Position numbers and translations under genes: made by a program. A stretch of 64,000 nucleotides of DNA, from assembly GCA_002086835.1 (NCBI GenBank), contig MVIG01000011.1:161935-225934 (forward strand), given 5' to 3'. This DNA is from Mycolicibacterium porcinum. GTDB taxonomy: Bacteria; Actinomycetota; Actinomycetes; Mycobacteriales; Mycobacteriaceae. This document shows, piece after piece, positions 1-7,691 of this stretch (position 1 is its first letter; the number at the start of each line of letters is the position of its first letter). The notes beneath the pieces are model-generated. The model was not told where the DNA came from and made no database searches. It saw only the letters and a list, made by a program, of their open reading frames with translations.

Positions 1-495
1 CGGAAGCACATGGTTGACCGGAGTGGCCAACTGCGCGGGCCCGGTGACCATCGGGAAGCCGAGCCCGGCGTTGACCGTGTAATCCACGCCGGTGCCGCCG
101 TCCGCGCGCCCCGACACCTCGACGTGAATGAGGTCCGGACGCAGAGCGGACAGAACATCGTACGAATGCCATTGCCGTCCAGCTACATTGGTGATGAGAA
201 CCCCGGCTTCGGCGATCAACCGTTGCACCAGCTGCTGCCCGTCAGGCGAGCGCATGTCGGCGGCCAGTGAACGCTTGCCCTTGTTCAGCCCGGCCCAGTA
301 GATGCTGTCGCCGCCGTCGGTGAGCGGCCAGCGGTGATAGTCGGCAGCGCCGCCGATGGGGTCCACCCGCACCACCTCGGCACCCAGCTGAGCGAGCGTC
401 ATGCCGGCCAGCGGCACGGCGACGAAACTGGAGATCTCGACGATCCGCACCCCGGAAAGCGGGCGGGTCGGGTCCGGCGTTACAGAATCGGCCAT
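1..495 (-). CDS. CaiB/BaiF (family III) CoA-transferase, 3' part outside window
   Basis: The first 165 residues of a class III acyl-CoA transferase, which moves CoA from a thioester donor to a carboxylate. The visible part has the family's N-terminal pattern LSGVRIVEISSF, then LGAEVVRVDP and NKGKRSLAADM. The catalytic aspartate of the family normally lies near residue 170 and is therefore probably just outside the window. The ATG at 495 lies 10 bases after the stop of the upstream E1 gene, so the two are co-transcribed. In context it probably activates a dicarboxylic or other acid product of the catabolic island so that the neighbouring acyl-CoA dehydrogenase can act. Substrate not determinable from sequence. 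Confidence 0.88.
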   Translation of the reverse strand, partial: MADSVTPDPTRPLSGVRIVEISSFVAVPLAGMTLAQLGAEVVRVDPIGGAADYHRWPLTDGGDSIYWAGLNKGKRSLAADMRSPDGQQLVQRLIAEAGVLITNVAGRQWHSYDVLSALRPDLIHVEVSGRADGGTGVDYTVNAGLGFPMVTGPAQLATPVNHVLP

Positions 496-505
496 GCCAG
501 TCAAG

Positions 506-2668
506 CTATCGTGCGCCGACCAGTTTCACCGCGGCGGCCTCGATGGTGTCCTCGGACAGCAACACCTGCAGCGCGGCATCGCCCAGCGGGATGAAGCTGT
601 CGGCACTGGCGACGCGCTGCACGCTGCCGGTGAAGCCGTGATCGATGAGTTCGGCCAGCACGCCTTCCCCCACGCCTCCGGTGCGGCGGGTCTCGTCGAC
701 GATGAGCACCCGGCCGGTCGCGTCCGCCTCGCGCAGCATGTCCTCGACCGGCAACGGCGACAACCAGCGCAGGTCGACCACCCGCGCGGCGATCCCGGCC
801 TGCTCCAGGCGACGGGCCACCCGCAGGCTCATCCACAATCCGTTGCCGAACGTCAGGATGGTCAGGTCCGTACCGGCGCCGTAGGTGCGGGCCGCACCGA
901 TGCGCACCGGCTCGGCAGGGTAGGGCGCCAACCATTCTTGATCACCGTCGTCATACAGGTCCTTGGTGTGATAGAGGGCGATCGGTTCGAGGTAGATGCA
1001 CACGGCGCCTGCGGTTTTCGCCGCGGCGACGCAGGTGTGCAACATCGCGGCGGCATCGTCGGGCCGGGCCGGCGAGGCGATCACCACCCCGGGGATATCA
1101 CGGATCGCGGCGATCGAGTCGTCGTTGTGGAAGTGGCCGCCGAATCCCTTCTGGTAGCCGTAGCCCGCGATCCGCACCACCATCGGATTCCGGTACTGGC
1201 GGTTGGAAAAGAACTGCAGCGTGGCGCCCTCGCCGCGGATCTGGTCGGCGGCGTTGTGCAGATAGGCCAGGTACTGGATCTCCGGGATCGGCAGCAGACC
1301 CGATACGCCCGCTCCGAGCGCCAGTCCCAGGATGGTCTGTTCGTCGAGCAGCGTGTCGAATACGCGGGCGGGACCGGCGGTGTTCTGCAGGCCCCGGGTG
1401 ACGCCGTAGACACCGCCTTTGCGGGCGATGTCCTCGCCGAATGCGATCGCCTCCGGGTGCGTCTGCAGTACGTCCTTGAGGGCTCGGTTGATAGCCAGCG
1501 CCAGCGTCAGCGGCGCGCCGCCCGGTTCTGCCGGGCCGACCACCGAGACCGCCCGGGCCTCGTCGAAGGTGTCGCGCAGCGGTTTCATCACCGCCGGCGC
1601 ACTGTCGAGCTGGGGGCAGGCACTGAGCTCCCCCGCCAGCGCGATCACCTCGGTCCGTTTGGCCTCGTAGCGCTCGACGGCCTCGCCGGCCGTGAGTACG
1701 CCGTGTGCCACAAGGATTCTGGCGGTATTGAGCACGGGATCTCGGTCGTAGTCGGCGAGAATTTCATCGGGCCTGCGATAGGCCGGCTCGTAGTCGGAGC
1801 CGGCGTGGCCCATCAGCCGAACCGTGCCGAGATGCAGGAAGGCGGGTTTGCGATGGTTGCGCACCCACTGTGCGGCGGCCAGTGCGGTGTCGAACGCCGC
1901 GATCAGATCGCAGCCGTCGGCGGCGAAGTACTGGAGTCCGTCGCGGTCGGCATAGGTCCGGGCCACCCAGCCGCGCGGCGTCTTGGTGCTGATCCCGATG
2001 CCGTTGTCTTCGCAGACGAACAGCAGCGGCATGGGCAGCCCCTGATAGGAGGCGTGCAGTGCGGCATTGATGGCGCCTACGGCCGTCGAGTGGTTGGCCG
2101 AGGCATCGCCGAAACTGCACACCGTGACCGCATCGTCGGGCCACGGACAGGCGACATCGAGCTTGCGGGCCCGGGCGATCGAAAAGGCGACCCCCACTGC
2201 CCGCGGCAGGTGCGAGGCGATCGTCGACGTCTGCGGAATGATGTTCAGGTCATGGCGGCCGAACACCTTGTGCCGCCCGCCGGAAATCGGTTCGTCAGTG
2301 GCTGCGACCAGGCCCAGCAGCACATCGCGCACCGGATCGCTGCCGGCCACCTGAGCAGCACGGGCCAGGTAGAAACCGCCGGAACGGTAATGCAGCAGCG
2401 CCGGATCGTCTGCGCGCAGTGCCGCGGCGACCGCCGCATTGCCCTCGTGCCCGGATGATCCGATCGTGTAGAAGCCCTTGCCCTGTGCCCGCAACCAGCG
2501 CGCTGCCAGATCGAGGTGACGACTGCCCAGCTGTGCCTCGAAGAGGGCCAACGCATTCCGTTCGGTCAATGCCGATCCGTCGGGCCACGGCTGGACGCCG
2601 GGCCCGGTCAACTCCGAAACGCCTGTGCGGAAGTATTCGTCGATGGCTTCGTGGTGAGAACTGGCCAC
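506..2668 (-). CDS. Fused alpha/beta E1 component of a 2-oxoacid dehydrogenase (branched-chain type)
   Basis: A 720-residue thiamine-diphosphate enzyme joining what are usually separate E1 alpha (about residues 35-350) and E1 beta (about 385-720) subunits. The ThDP/Mg motif is visible as GDASAN (187-192, with A in place of the usual G of GDG) followed by EDNGIGIS (220-227). The beta half has AFGEDIARKGGVYGVT and the GHFHNDDS and VDLRWLSPL segments typical of the transketolase-type pyrimidine and C-terminal domains. It would decarboxylate a 2-oxoacid and pass the acyl group to a lipoyl E2. No E2 or E3 gene lies in the window, so it must borrow one from elsewhere or belong to a complex encoded beyond the left edge. 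GTG start with a clear AGGAGG 5 bases upstream. Confidence 0.88.
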   Translation of the reverse strand: MASSHHEAIDEYFRTGVSELTGPGVQPWPDGSALTERNALALFEAQLGSRHLDLAARWLRAQGKGFYTIGSSGHEGNAAVAAALRADDPALLHYRSGGFYLARAAQVAGSDPVRDVLLGLVAATDEPISGGRHKVFGRHDLNIIPQTSTIASHLPRAVGVAFSIARARKLDVACPWPDDAVTVCSFGDASANHSTAVGAINAALHASYQGLPMPLLFVCEDNGIGISTKTPRGWVARTYADRDGLQYFAADGCDLIAAFDTALAAAQWVRNHRKPAFLHLGTVRLMGHAGSDYEPAYRRPDEILADYDRDPVLNTARILVAHGVLTAGEAVERYEAKRTEVIALAGELSACPQLDSAPAVMKPLRDTFDEARAVSVVGPAEPGGAPLTLALAINRALKDVLQTHPEAIAFGEDIARKGGVYGVTRGLQNTAGPARVFDTLLDEQTILGLALGAGVSGLLPIPEIQYLAYLHNAADQIRGEGATLQFFSNRQYRNPMVVRIAGYGYQKGFGGHFHNDDSIAAIRDIPGVVIASPARPDDAAAMLHTCVAAAKTAGAVCIYLEPIALYHTKDLYDDGDQEWLAPYPAEPVRIGAARTYGAGTDLTILTFGNGLWMSLRVARRLEQAGIAARVVDLRWLSPLPVEDMLREADATGRVLIVDETRRTGGVGEGVLAELIDHGFTGSVQRVASADSFIPLGDAALQVLLSEDTIEAAAVKLVGAR

Positions 2669-2718
2669 CTGGCCTCCTGAGCTCGCGGTGGGCGGACGAT
2701 GGGCGCAACGCCGACTCG

Positions 2719-3918
2719 TCAGCGGAACGCCGGAATTCCGGTGAGCGCCTGCCCGATGATCAGACTATGCATTTCGCTGGTGCCTTCGTAGGTCAACACC
2801 GATTCCAGGTTGTTGGCGTGGCGCATCACCGGATATTCGGCGGTGATACCGCTGGCGCCCAGGATGGTGCGCGCGGTGCGGGCGATTTCCAAGGCTTCCC
2901 GGACATTGTTGAGCTTGCCGAGGCTGACCTGATCCGGAACCAGATCGCCGGTGTCCTTGCGCCTGCCGAGGTGCAGTGCGAGCAACAGGCCCTTTCCGTA
3001 CTCCAGTGTCATGTCGGCCAGCTTCTGCTGGGTGAGCTGGAAGCCGCCGATCGGCCGGCCGAACTGTTCACGTGACCGCGCATACTCCAGTGCGGTCTGT
3101 AGGCAGTCCCGTGCCGCACCCAAGGCACCGAACACGATGCCGAATCGCGCTTCGTTCAGGCAGCGCAGCGGAGCCCCGAGACTGGTCGCGCCGGGTAGCC
3201 GTGCGCTGTCGGGCAGCCGGACACCGTCGAGTACCAACTCACTGGTCACCGACGCGCGCAGCGACATCTTCGACTTGATCGTGTTGGCGGTGAAACCCGT
3301 TGTGTCCGTGGGCACGACGAAGCCGCGGACGCCCTCGTCGGTGCGCGCCCAGATGACGGCCAGATCGGCCACCGATCCGTTGGTGATCCACATCTTGGTG
3401 CCGGTCAACACCCAGTCACCGCCGGACCGGATGGCCCGAGTCCGCATCCCGGCCGGGTTTGACCCGTGGTCGGGTTCGGTGAGGCCGAAGCACCCGATGG
3501 TGCGGCCGGCGGCCATCTCCGGAAGCCAACGCTGCTTCTGCTCCTCGCTGCCGAATGCGTGGATGGCGAACATGGCCAGCGATCCCTGCACGCTGACCAG
3601 CGACCGGATCCCGGAGTCACCGGCTTCCAGCTCCAGACAGGCCAACCCGTAGGCCACCGCGCTGGTGCCCGCGCATCCGTAGCCCTGCAAGTGCATGCCG
3701 AGCAGCCCGAGTTCGCCGAGCTCACCGGCCAATTCCCGGGCCGGGAGTTCGCCGCTCTCATACCAACTCGCGATGTGCGGGCTGATACTCCGCTGGACGA
3801 CCGACCGCACGGTGTCGCGGATTTCGCGTTCTTCGGCCGAGAGCAGGGCATCGACGCCGAACATCGCGTCGGCGCCGACGATTCCGGAACTGTGTAGGGC
3901 CACAGCAGCTTCAACCAT
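2719..3918 (-). CDS. Acyl-CoA dehydrogenase, glutaryl-CoA dehydrogenase-like
   Basis: A 399-residue FAD flavoprotein. The C-terminal YEGTSEMHSLIIG (377-389) carries the catalytic base Glu378 in the position used by glutaryl-CoA and medium-chain acyl-CoA dehydrogenases, and the ending ALTGIPAF is the glutaryl-CoA dehydrogenase type. The segment IRSLVSVQGSL (104-114) matches the region of that family whose arginine binds the substrate's distal carboxylate. FLTEP-like CFGLTEPDHGSNP (143-155) lines the flavin. I infer oxidation, possibly with decarboxylation, of a glutaryl-CoA-like dicarboxylyl thioester. ATG at 3918 has an AGGAG about 10 bases upstream. It lies between the enamidase-like gene and the E1 gene in one operon. 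Confidence 0.87.
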   Translation of the reverse strand: MVEAAVALHSSGIVGADAMFGVDALLSAEEREIRDTVRSVVQRSISPHIASWYESGELPARELAGELGELGLLGMHLQGYGCAGTSAVAYGLACLELEAGDSGIRSLVSVQGSLAMFAIHAFGSEEQKQRWLPEMAAGRTIGCFGLTEPDHGSNPAGMRTRAIRSGGDWVLTGTKMWITNGSVADLAVIWARTDEGVRGFVVPTDTTGFTANTIKSKMSLRASVTSELVLDGVRLPDSARLPGATSLGAPLRCLNEARFGIVFGALGAARDCLQTALEYARSREQFGRPIGGFQLTQQKLADMTLEYGKGLLLALHLGRRKDTGDLVPDQVSLGKLNNVREALEIARTARTILGASGITAEYPVMRHANNLESVLTYEGTSEMHSLIIGQALTGIPAFR

Positions 3919-3945
3919 ATTTCTGGACTCCTGGTGGTTGTCGGT

Positions 3946-5166
3946 TCAGCAGCACCCGGTGCGGCGCGCCGTGGATTGTGCGGCCGGCGCGGGCTGGCCG
4001 CGCCACTTGACCGCGCGGCTGGGAGGCGGGGTCTGTTCACTGCGTGTCGTCACCAGCGGTACACCGTCGACCAGTACCGTCGCGATGCCCGGCAGGTCCC
4101 CGACGGCAAAGCACTCCAGGGCGTCGTCGGCGGTCGATCCGGTGACCGGTCCGAGGACCAGCAGGTCGGCGGGGCGCCCTTCCGCGAGCACCCCGGTGTG
4201 CAAGCCGTGCGCCCGCGCGGTCTGGCCGGTGGCCGCCGCAACCGCGCGAAGCGGGTCGACGCCGCAGATCGAGGCCAGAAAGCAGATGTTGCGCAGCATT
4301 CCCCGCGGGATCACGCCGGTGCCGCCGGGAGTGTCGGTGCCGAGTGTGAGCCTGCCGAGTTCATCGCGCGCGGACAGTTCGTCGACGACCAGTTTGGTCG
4401 CGCGGTAGTTCATGGAACTGCACACCTCGACGTGGGCCGAGGGCAGGTCGGCGATGATCGCCACGATGTCCTCGTCAGGTGGTGGGATCGGACCACCCGA
4501 GATATGACCGACGATGTCCGGTCTGACCGCCGCCACGACGTCACGCCCGGCGACCCGGCTCGACCCGGACCGCGACACCCCGCCTGAGTGCATCTTGACG
4601 GTCATGCCGCGTTCGTGAGCCCATCGGACGTAGCGCTGCGCTTCCCCGTCCCCCAGGCGGTTCCAGTCGTAGAAGATGAACTTGAGATGCTCGATGCCTT
4701 CGTGGCGCGCCCGGTCGAAGTGCTCCTCGGTCATGCCCGGAACGAGTAGCACCGTGCCCGCGTTGACCTTCACGCCCGAAGGGCGCGCACGCCCGGTGGT
4801 GTGCTTGGACGTGATCGCGATGCTCAGTACGAGTTCCGGGGTCAGCGCACCGAAATCCAAGCCGGGAATGTGCAGTTCGCCCGCAGACACCATCGAGGTG
4901 GTCCCGCCCTGCAGGTAGTTGCCGATCCAGCCGATCGAGTTCTGCGCGGGCGTCCACTCGCCGAACGTCGGATGCACGTGCCCGTCGACGAGTCCGGGCA
5001 TGACGGTCAAGCCGCCGGCGGACAGCACGTGGTCGGGATCGTGGTGGTCCACCCCGATGCCTGCGACGCATCCGTCCTCGATCAGCAGTGTGGTGTCACG
5101 CAGGGGTGGCGACGACGCATCGCCGGACACCAGCAGTCCGATGTCCTCCACGAGCAGTGTGGTCAC
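3946..5166 (-). CDS. Enamidase-like amidohydrolase
   Basis: A 406-residue metal-dependent amidohydrolase. The N-terminal metal motif is PGLVDGHVHP, later ligand regions are VKMHSGG, GHISGG and LGTDTPGGTG, and the C-terminal part reads GVLAEGRPADLLVLGP. From memory of the family the closest described enzyme is enamidase of anaerobic nicotinate fermentation: shared features run the whole length, including VSGD near the start, ARPSGVKVNAG, the GTGVIPRGMLRNIC block and GDLPGIATVLVDG. Enamidase opens 1,4,5,6-tetrahydro-6-oxonicotinate to 2-formylglutarate. I chose GTG at 5166 because GGGAGG lies 4 bases before it; GTG at 5178 is an alternative. A GntR-type operator lies about 22-40 bases upstream. 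First gene of the operon running to the left edge. Confidence 0.85.
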   Translation of the reverse strand: MTTLLVEDIGLLVSGDASSPPLRDTTLLIEDGCVAGIGVDHHDPDHVLSAGGLTVMPGLVDGHVHPTFGEWTPAQNSIGWIGNYLQGGTTSMVSAGELHIPGLDFGALTPELVLSIAITSKHTTGRARPSGVKVNAGTVLLVPGMTEEHFDRARHEGIEHLKFIFYDWNRLGDGEAQRYVRWAHERGMTVKMHSGGVSRSGSSRVAGRDVVAAVRPDIVGHISGGPIPPPDEDIVAIIADLPSAHVEVCSSMNYRATKLVVDELSARDELGRLTLGTDTPGGTGVIPRGMLRNICFLASICGVDPLRAVAAATGQTARAHGLHTGVLAEGRPADLLVLGPVTGSTADDALECFAVGDLPGIATVLVDGVPLVTTRSEQTPPPSRAVKWRGQPAPAAQSTARRTGCC

Positions 5167-5187
5167 AGATCCTCCCACCGTTGGATT

Positions 5188-5206
5188 TTGTATACACTAT
5201 CCGATG
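5188..5206 (-). promoter_or_regulatory. GntR-type operator a (enamidase operon)
   Basis: On the minus strand the site reads ATCGGATAGTGTATACA, matching the three other sites of this island (consensus TTGGATA-nnn-TATnCnA). It lies just upstream of the enamidase start and is flanked by outlying half-sites ATTGGA (about 5208-5214) and ATCCAA (5181-5186). GATAGT inside it could serve as a -10 element. Probable binding site of the GntR protein encoded at 15992-16717. Confidence 0.65.
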
Positions 5207-5276
5207 TTGTCCAATGGGCATAGCGCAACCGACGGCGACACGGTTGCGGCGCCCGCCGATGCAGCCCTGTAGGTAT

Positions 5277-6302
5277 TCACCGCTGCCGCAACCACATCGG
5301 TGCCGCCAACGGCGCGACGAACACGATCAGCACCACGATCAACGCCCCGGCGAAATTCATCGCCAGCCGCACGGCGCCCTCGTACCAGGGAAACAACCCC
5401 GGGTATTCACTGATCACCAGCAGCACGGGAGGTCCGGTGATCGCCCACCACGTGTAGTTGACGGGCCGCAGCGCCATCGCGAGCAGGAACAGCACCACGG
5501 TCAGTCCGATCACCACAGGCGCCGGTGGATGTGCCCCCAGCAGGGCCGCGGCGATCACCGCACCGACCGCGTTACCCGAAAGCCGCTGGGCCAAGCGCTG
5601 ACCGGTCCGGGACCGGGTCGGCTGAATGGTCAGCAGCACGCTGGTGACCAACCAATGGCCGCCCACCATGCCGGCGGGCAGCAGCGTCGCCGTCAGCACG
5701 GCCAGGCCTACAGCGACCCCTACCCGAACCGCATGAGCCGCCCCGGCCGGGGCACTCGACGAGGTCGGTTCATCCTCGCCACGGTGCCGCAGCCGGGATA
5801 CCGCGAACCACACCGCCCATCCCGCGAACACGATGAGGATGCCGACGAGGTACGGCCACAGCGCCGCCGGACCCGTGGTGCCGCGATCCAGGTCGATCGA
5901 TATCAGGACCACCGCCAGGCCCGCCGTCGCACCGACCGCCGGCACGAGTGCGCCCGCGATCGACGCCGCCACGGTGAGCGTCGCGAGTGCCACGGCGTTG
6001 TGCATGCCGGCAACGAGCGCTCCGGCGACCATCACCGTCACGGCCCGCACCGCCATGGTGTGCACGGCCGGGCGCCAGGCGGTGGGGATCTCGGGAACGG
6101 CGGTCAGCACGAAGCCCAGTCCGATCGCCGACCCCCATTCGGGTCGGCCCGACAACGCTGTGCCACACAGGATCACGCCCAGTCCGACGGCCAGCGCCGC
6201 ACCCATCCCCCACCTGCTGCGGCCGACGGGACGCAGCAGCTCCGGAGTGCGGACCCGGGCGCCGTTCACAGGGCTGTCGGCAGGCCCCGCGCGCGGCGAC
6301 AT
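5277..6302 (-). CDS. FUSC-family (fusaric-acid-resistance-like) membrane protein
   Basis: A 341-residue integral membrane protein with about ten hydrophobic segments in two halves separated by a charged loop near residues 175-190 (RLRHRGEDEPTSSS). The two-times-five arrangement and the second-half motif GGHWLVTSVLLTIQPTRSRTGQRLAQR resemble the FUSC/aromatic-acid exporter superfamily. I start it at ATG 6302, which overlaps the stop of the 2Fe-2S subunit gene as TGATG; the reading frame is open further upstream but only over the other gene. Coupling to a molybdenum hydroxylase operon suggests export of a toxic intermediate or import of the substrate. Role inferred only. Confidence 0.75.
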   Translation of the reverse strand: MSPRAGPADSPVNGARVRTPELLRPVGRSRWGMGAALAVGLGVILCGTALSGRPEWGSAIGLGFVLTAVPEIPTAWRPAVHTMAVRAVTVMVAGALVAGMHNAVALATLTVAASIAGALVPAVGATAGLAVVLISIDLDRGTTGPAALWPYLVGILIVFAGWAVWFAVSRLRHRGEDEPTSSSAPAGAAHAVRVGVAVGLAVLTATLLPAGMVGGHWLVTSVLLTIQPTRSRTGQRLAQRLSGNAVGAVIAAALLGAHPPAPVVIGLTVVLFLLAMALRPVNYTWWAITGPPVLLVISEYPGLFPWYEGAVRLAMNFAGALIVVLIVFVAPLAAPMWLRQR

Positions 6303-6823
6303 CACCCGGATTCGCCGGCGGCGTCCAGCACCGCCTGCACAATGCCCTGGTAGCCGGTGCACCGGCAGATATTGCCCGACAATGCCTCTCGCACCGAAGC
6401 CTCGGTCAGCGGCTTCTCGGTGTCGGGATCACGCAGCAGCTCGACGGCAGTGACGAGGAATCCCGGGGTGCAGAACCCGCACTGCAGACCCCCGCGCTCG
6501 GAAAACGCCTCACGCAGCCTTCTGGTCTCCTCGAACTCCTCGAGACCCTCGACCGTGGTCACCCGCATCCCGTCGATCTGCACCGCCAGCATGAGGCAGG
6601 TGCGCACGCTGCGACCATCGAGGAACACCGAACAAGCGCCACATACCCCGTGCTCGCAACCCAGATGTGTTCCGGTCAAGCCCAGTTCGTCCCGCAGAAA
6701 ATCGGCCAGCGTCAATCGCGGCGGCACCGTGCGCTGTATCAACCTGCCGTTGACGACGGCGGATATCGGCACACTCGCCGGCGGTTGCGCCACATCGGTA
6801 GCCGGCGCCTCAATCGCCCGCAT
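6302..6823 (-). CDS. Molybdenum hydroxylase, 2Fe-2S small subunit
   Basis: A 173-residue electron-transfer subunit of the xanthine oxidase/CO dehydrogenase family. All eight cluster ligands are present: the plant-ferredoxin-type set C56, C61, C64, C76 and the all-helical domain set C115, C118, C153, C155 (QCGFCTP and ICRCTGYQGI). It carries electrons from the molybdenum centre to the FAD subunit. The start overlaps the end of the FAD-subunit gene by 14 bases and its stop overlaps the next gene, so the cluster is translated as a chain. Roughly 10 residues longer at the N-terminus than usual. Confidence 0.93.
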   Translation of the reverse strand: MRAIEAPATDVAQPPASVPISAVVNGRLIQRTVPPRLTLADFLRDELGLTGTHLGCEHGVCGACSVFLDGRSVRTCLMLAVQIDGMRVTTVEGLEEFEETRRLREAFSERGGLQCGFCTPGFLVTAVELLRDPDTEKPLTEASVREALSGNICRCTGYQGIVQAVLDAAGESG

Positions 6824-7691
6824 GGACGGCCTCCTGCCCCTGTTCGATGCGTCGTTGCGCTTCGGTCAACGCTTGAGCCAAAGCCTCGGCGCACAACCGC
6901 CGCGAGTAGTCGGGATCGTCGGAGGATGGTTCGGCGGTGTCGGCCCAGTGCTGTGCCAGGCCTCGCCACAACTGCTCCGAGGGGCGTTCACCGACCACCT
7001 CGTCGCCGGTGAACAACAGTGGCCGGTCCGCGGCGCTGAGGGCGCCGGCCCGCAACGACGCGATCCGGCCGGCGCTGTCGACACTCAGCAGGCAACCGGC
7101 ACCGGCCAGCCCGTAATCACCATGCTGCCGGGCATATTCGACGAATCCCCAGCCCTGATCGCGTCCGATGGCGGGGATCGACACCCACGTGAGCATCTCG
7201 TCCGGTTCGAGCGCGTTCGTGTAGAACGACACGAACATGTCCTCGGCTGCGACATCGCGACGGCCGCCGCTCGCGGATTCGGTGTGAAATGTCGCGCCGA
7301 GTACCAAGGTGGCCAACGGCATTTCAGCCGCCGGATCGGCGTGAGCCACCGATCCCCCGAGAGTTCCTCGGTTACGAATCCCGATGTGTCCGATGTGGCC
7401 GGCCGCGGTGGCCAGCAGCGGCACGCGAGCGCCGATCAACGGATCGACCTCGACGGTGCGATGAGTCACCAAGGCGCCGAGGATCAGGTCGTCGGTGTCG
7501 TCGAAAACCCGCCGGAGTTCGTCGAGGCGGCCCATGTCGATGATCACGCTCGGTCGCGCCAACCGAAGGTTCATCAGCGCCATCAAGGACTGTCCGCCGG
7601 CCATCAGTTTGGCGTCTGGATAACGCGCCAACTGTTCGAGGGCCTCGCCGACCGAATCCGGGCGGAGGTAGTGAAAGGGCGCCGGCTTCAC
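6810..7691 (-). CDS. Molybdenum hydroxylase, FAD-binding medium subunit
   Basis: A 293-residue FAD subunit of the CoxM/XdhB type. The two diagnostic FAD-binding motifs are AGGQSLMALM (31-40) and IRNRGTLGGSVAHADP (105-120). It accepts electrons from the iron-sulfur subunit and delivers them to an acceptor. ATG at 7691 overlaps the stop of the large-subunit gene as ATGA, and the gene order large-medium-small is that of many bacterial aromatic or heterocycle hydroxylases. Confidence 0.93.
   Translation of the reverse strand: MKPAPFHYLRPDSVGEALEQLARYPDAKLMAGGQSLMALMNLRLARPSVIIDMGRLDELRRVFDDTDDLILGALVTHRTVEVDPLIGARVPLLATAAGHIGHIGIRNRGTLGGSVAHADPAAEMPLATLVLGATFHTESASGGRRDVAAEDMFVSFYTNALEPDEMLTWVSIPAIGRDQGWGFVEYARQHGDYGLAGAGCLLSVDSAGRIASLRAGALSAADRPLLFTGDEVVGERPSEQLWRGLAQHWADTAEPSSDDPDYSRRLCAEALAQALTEAQRRIEQGQEAVHAGD

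Noticed and set aside
401-2458. A 685-codon plus-strand frame opposite the E1 gene
   Set aside because: It is antisense to a clear enzyme gene, is rich in Arg, Gly, His and Gln with no domain, and has no ribosome-binding site; long antisense frames are common at this GC content.
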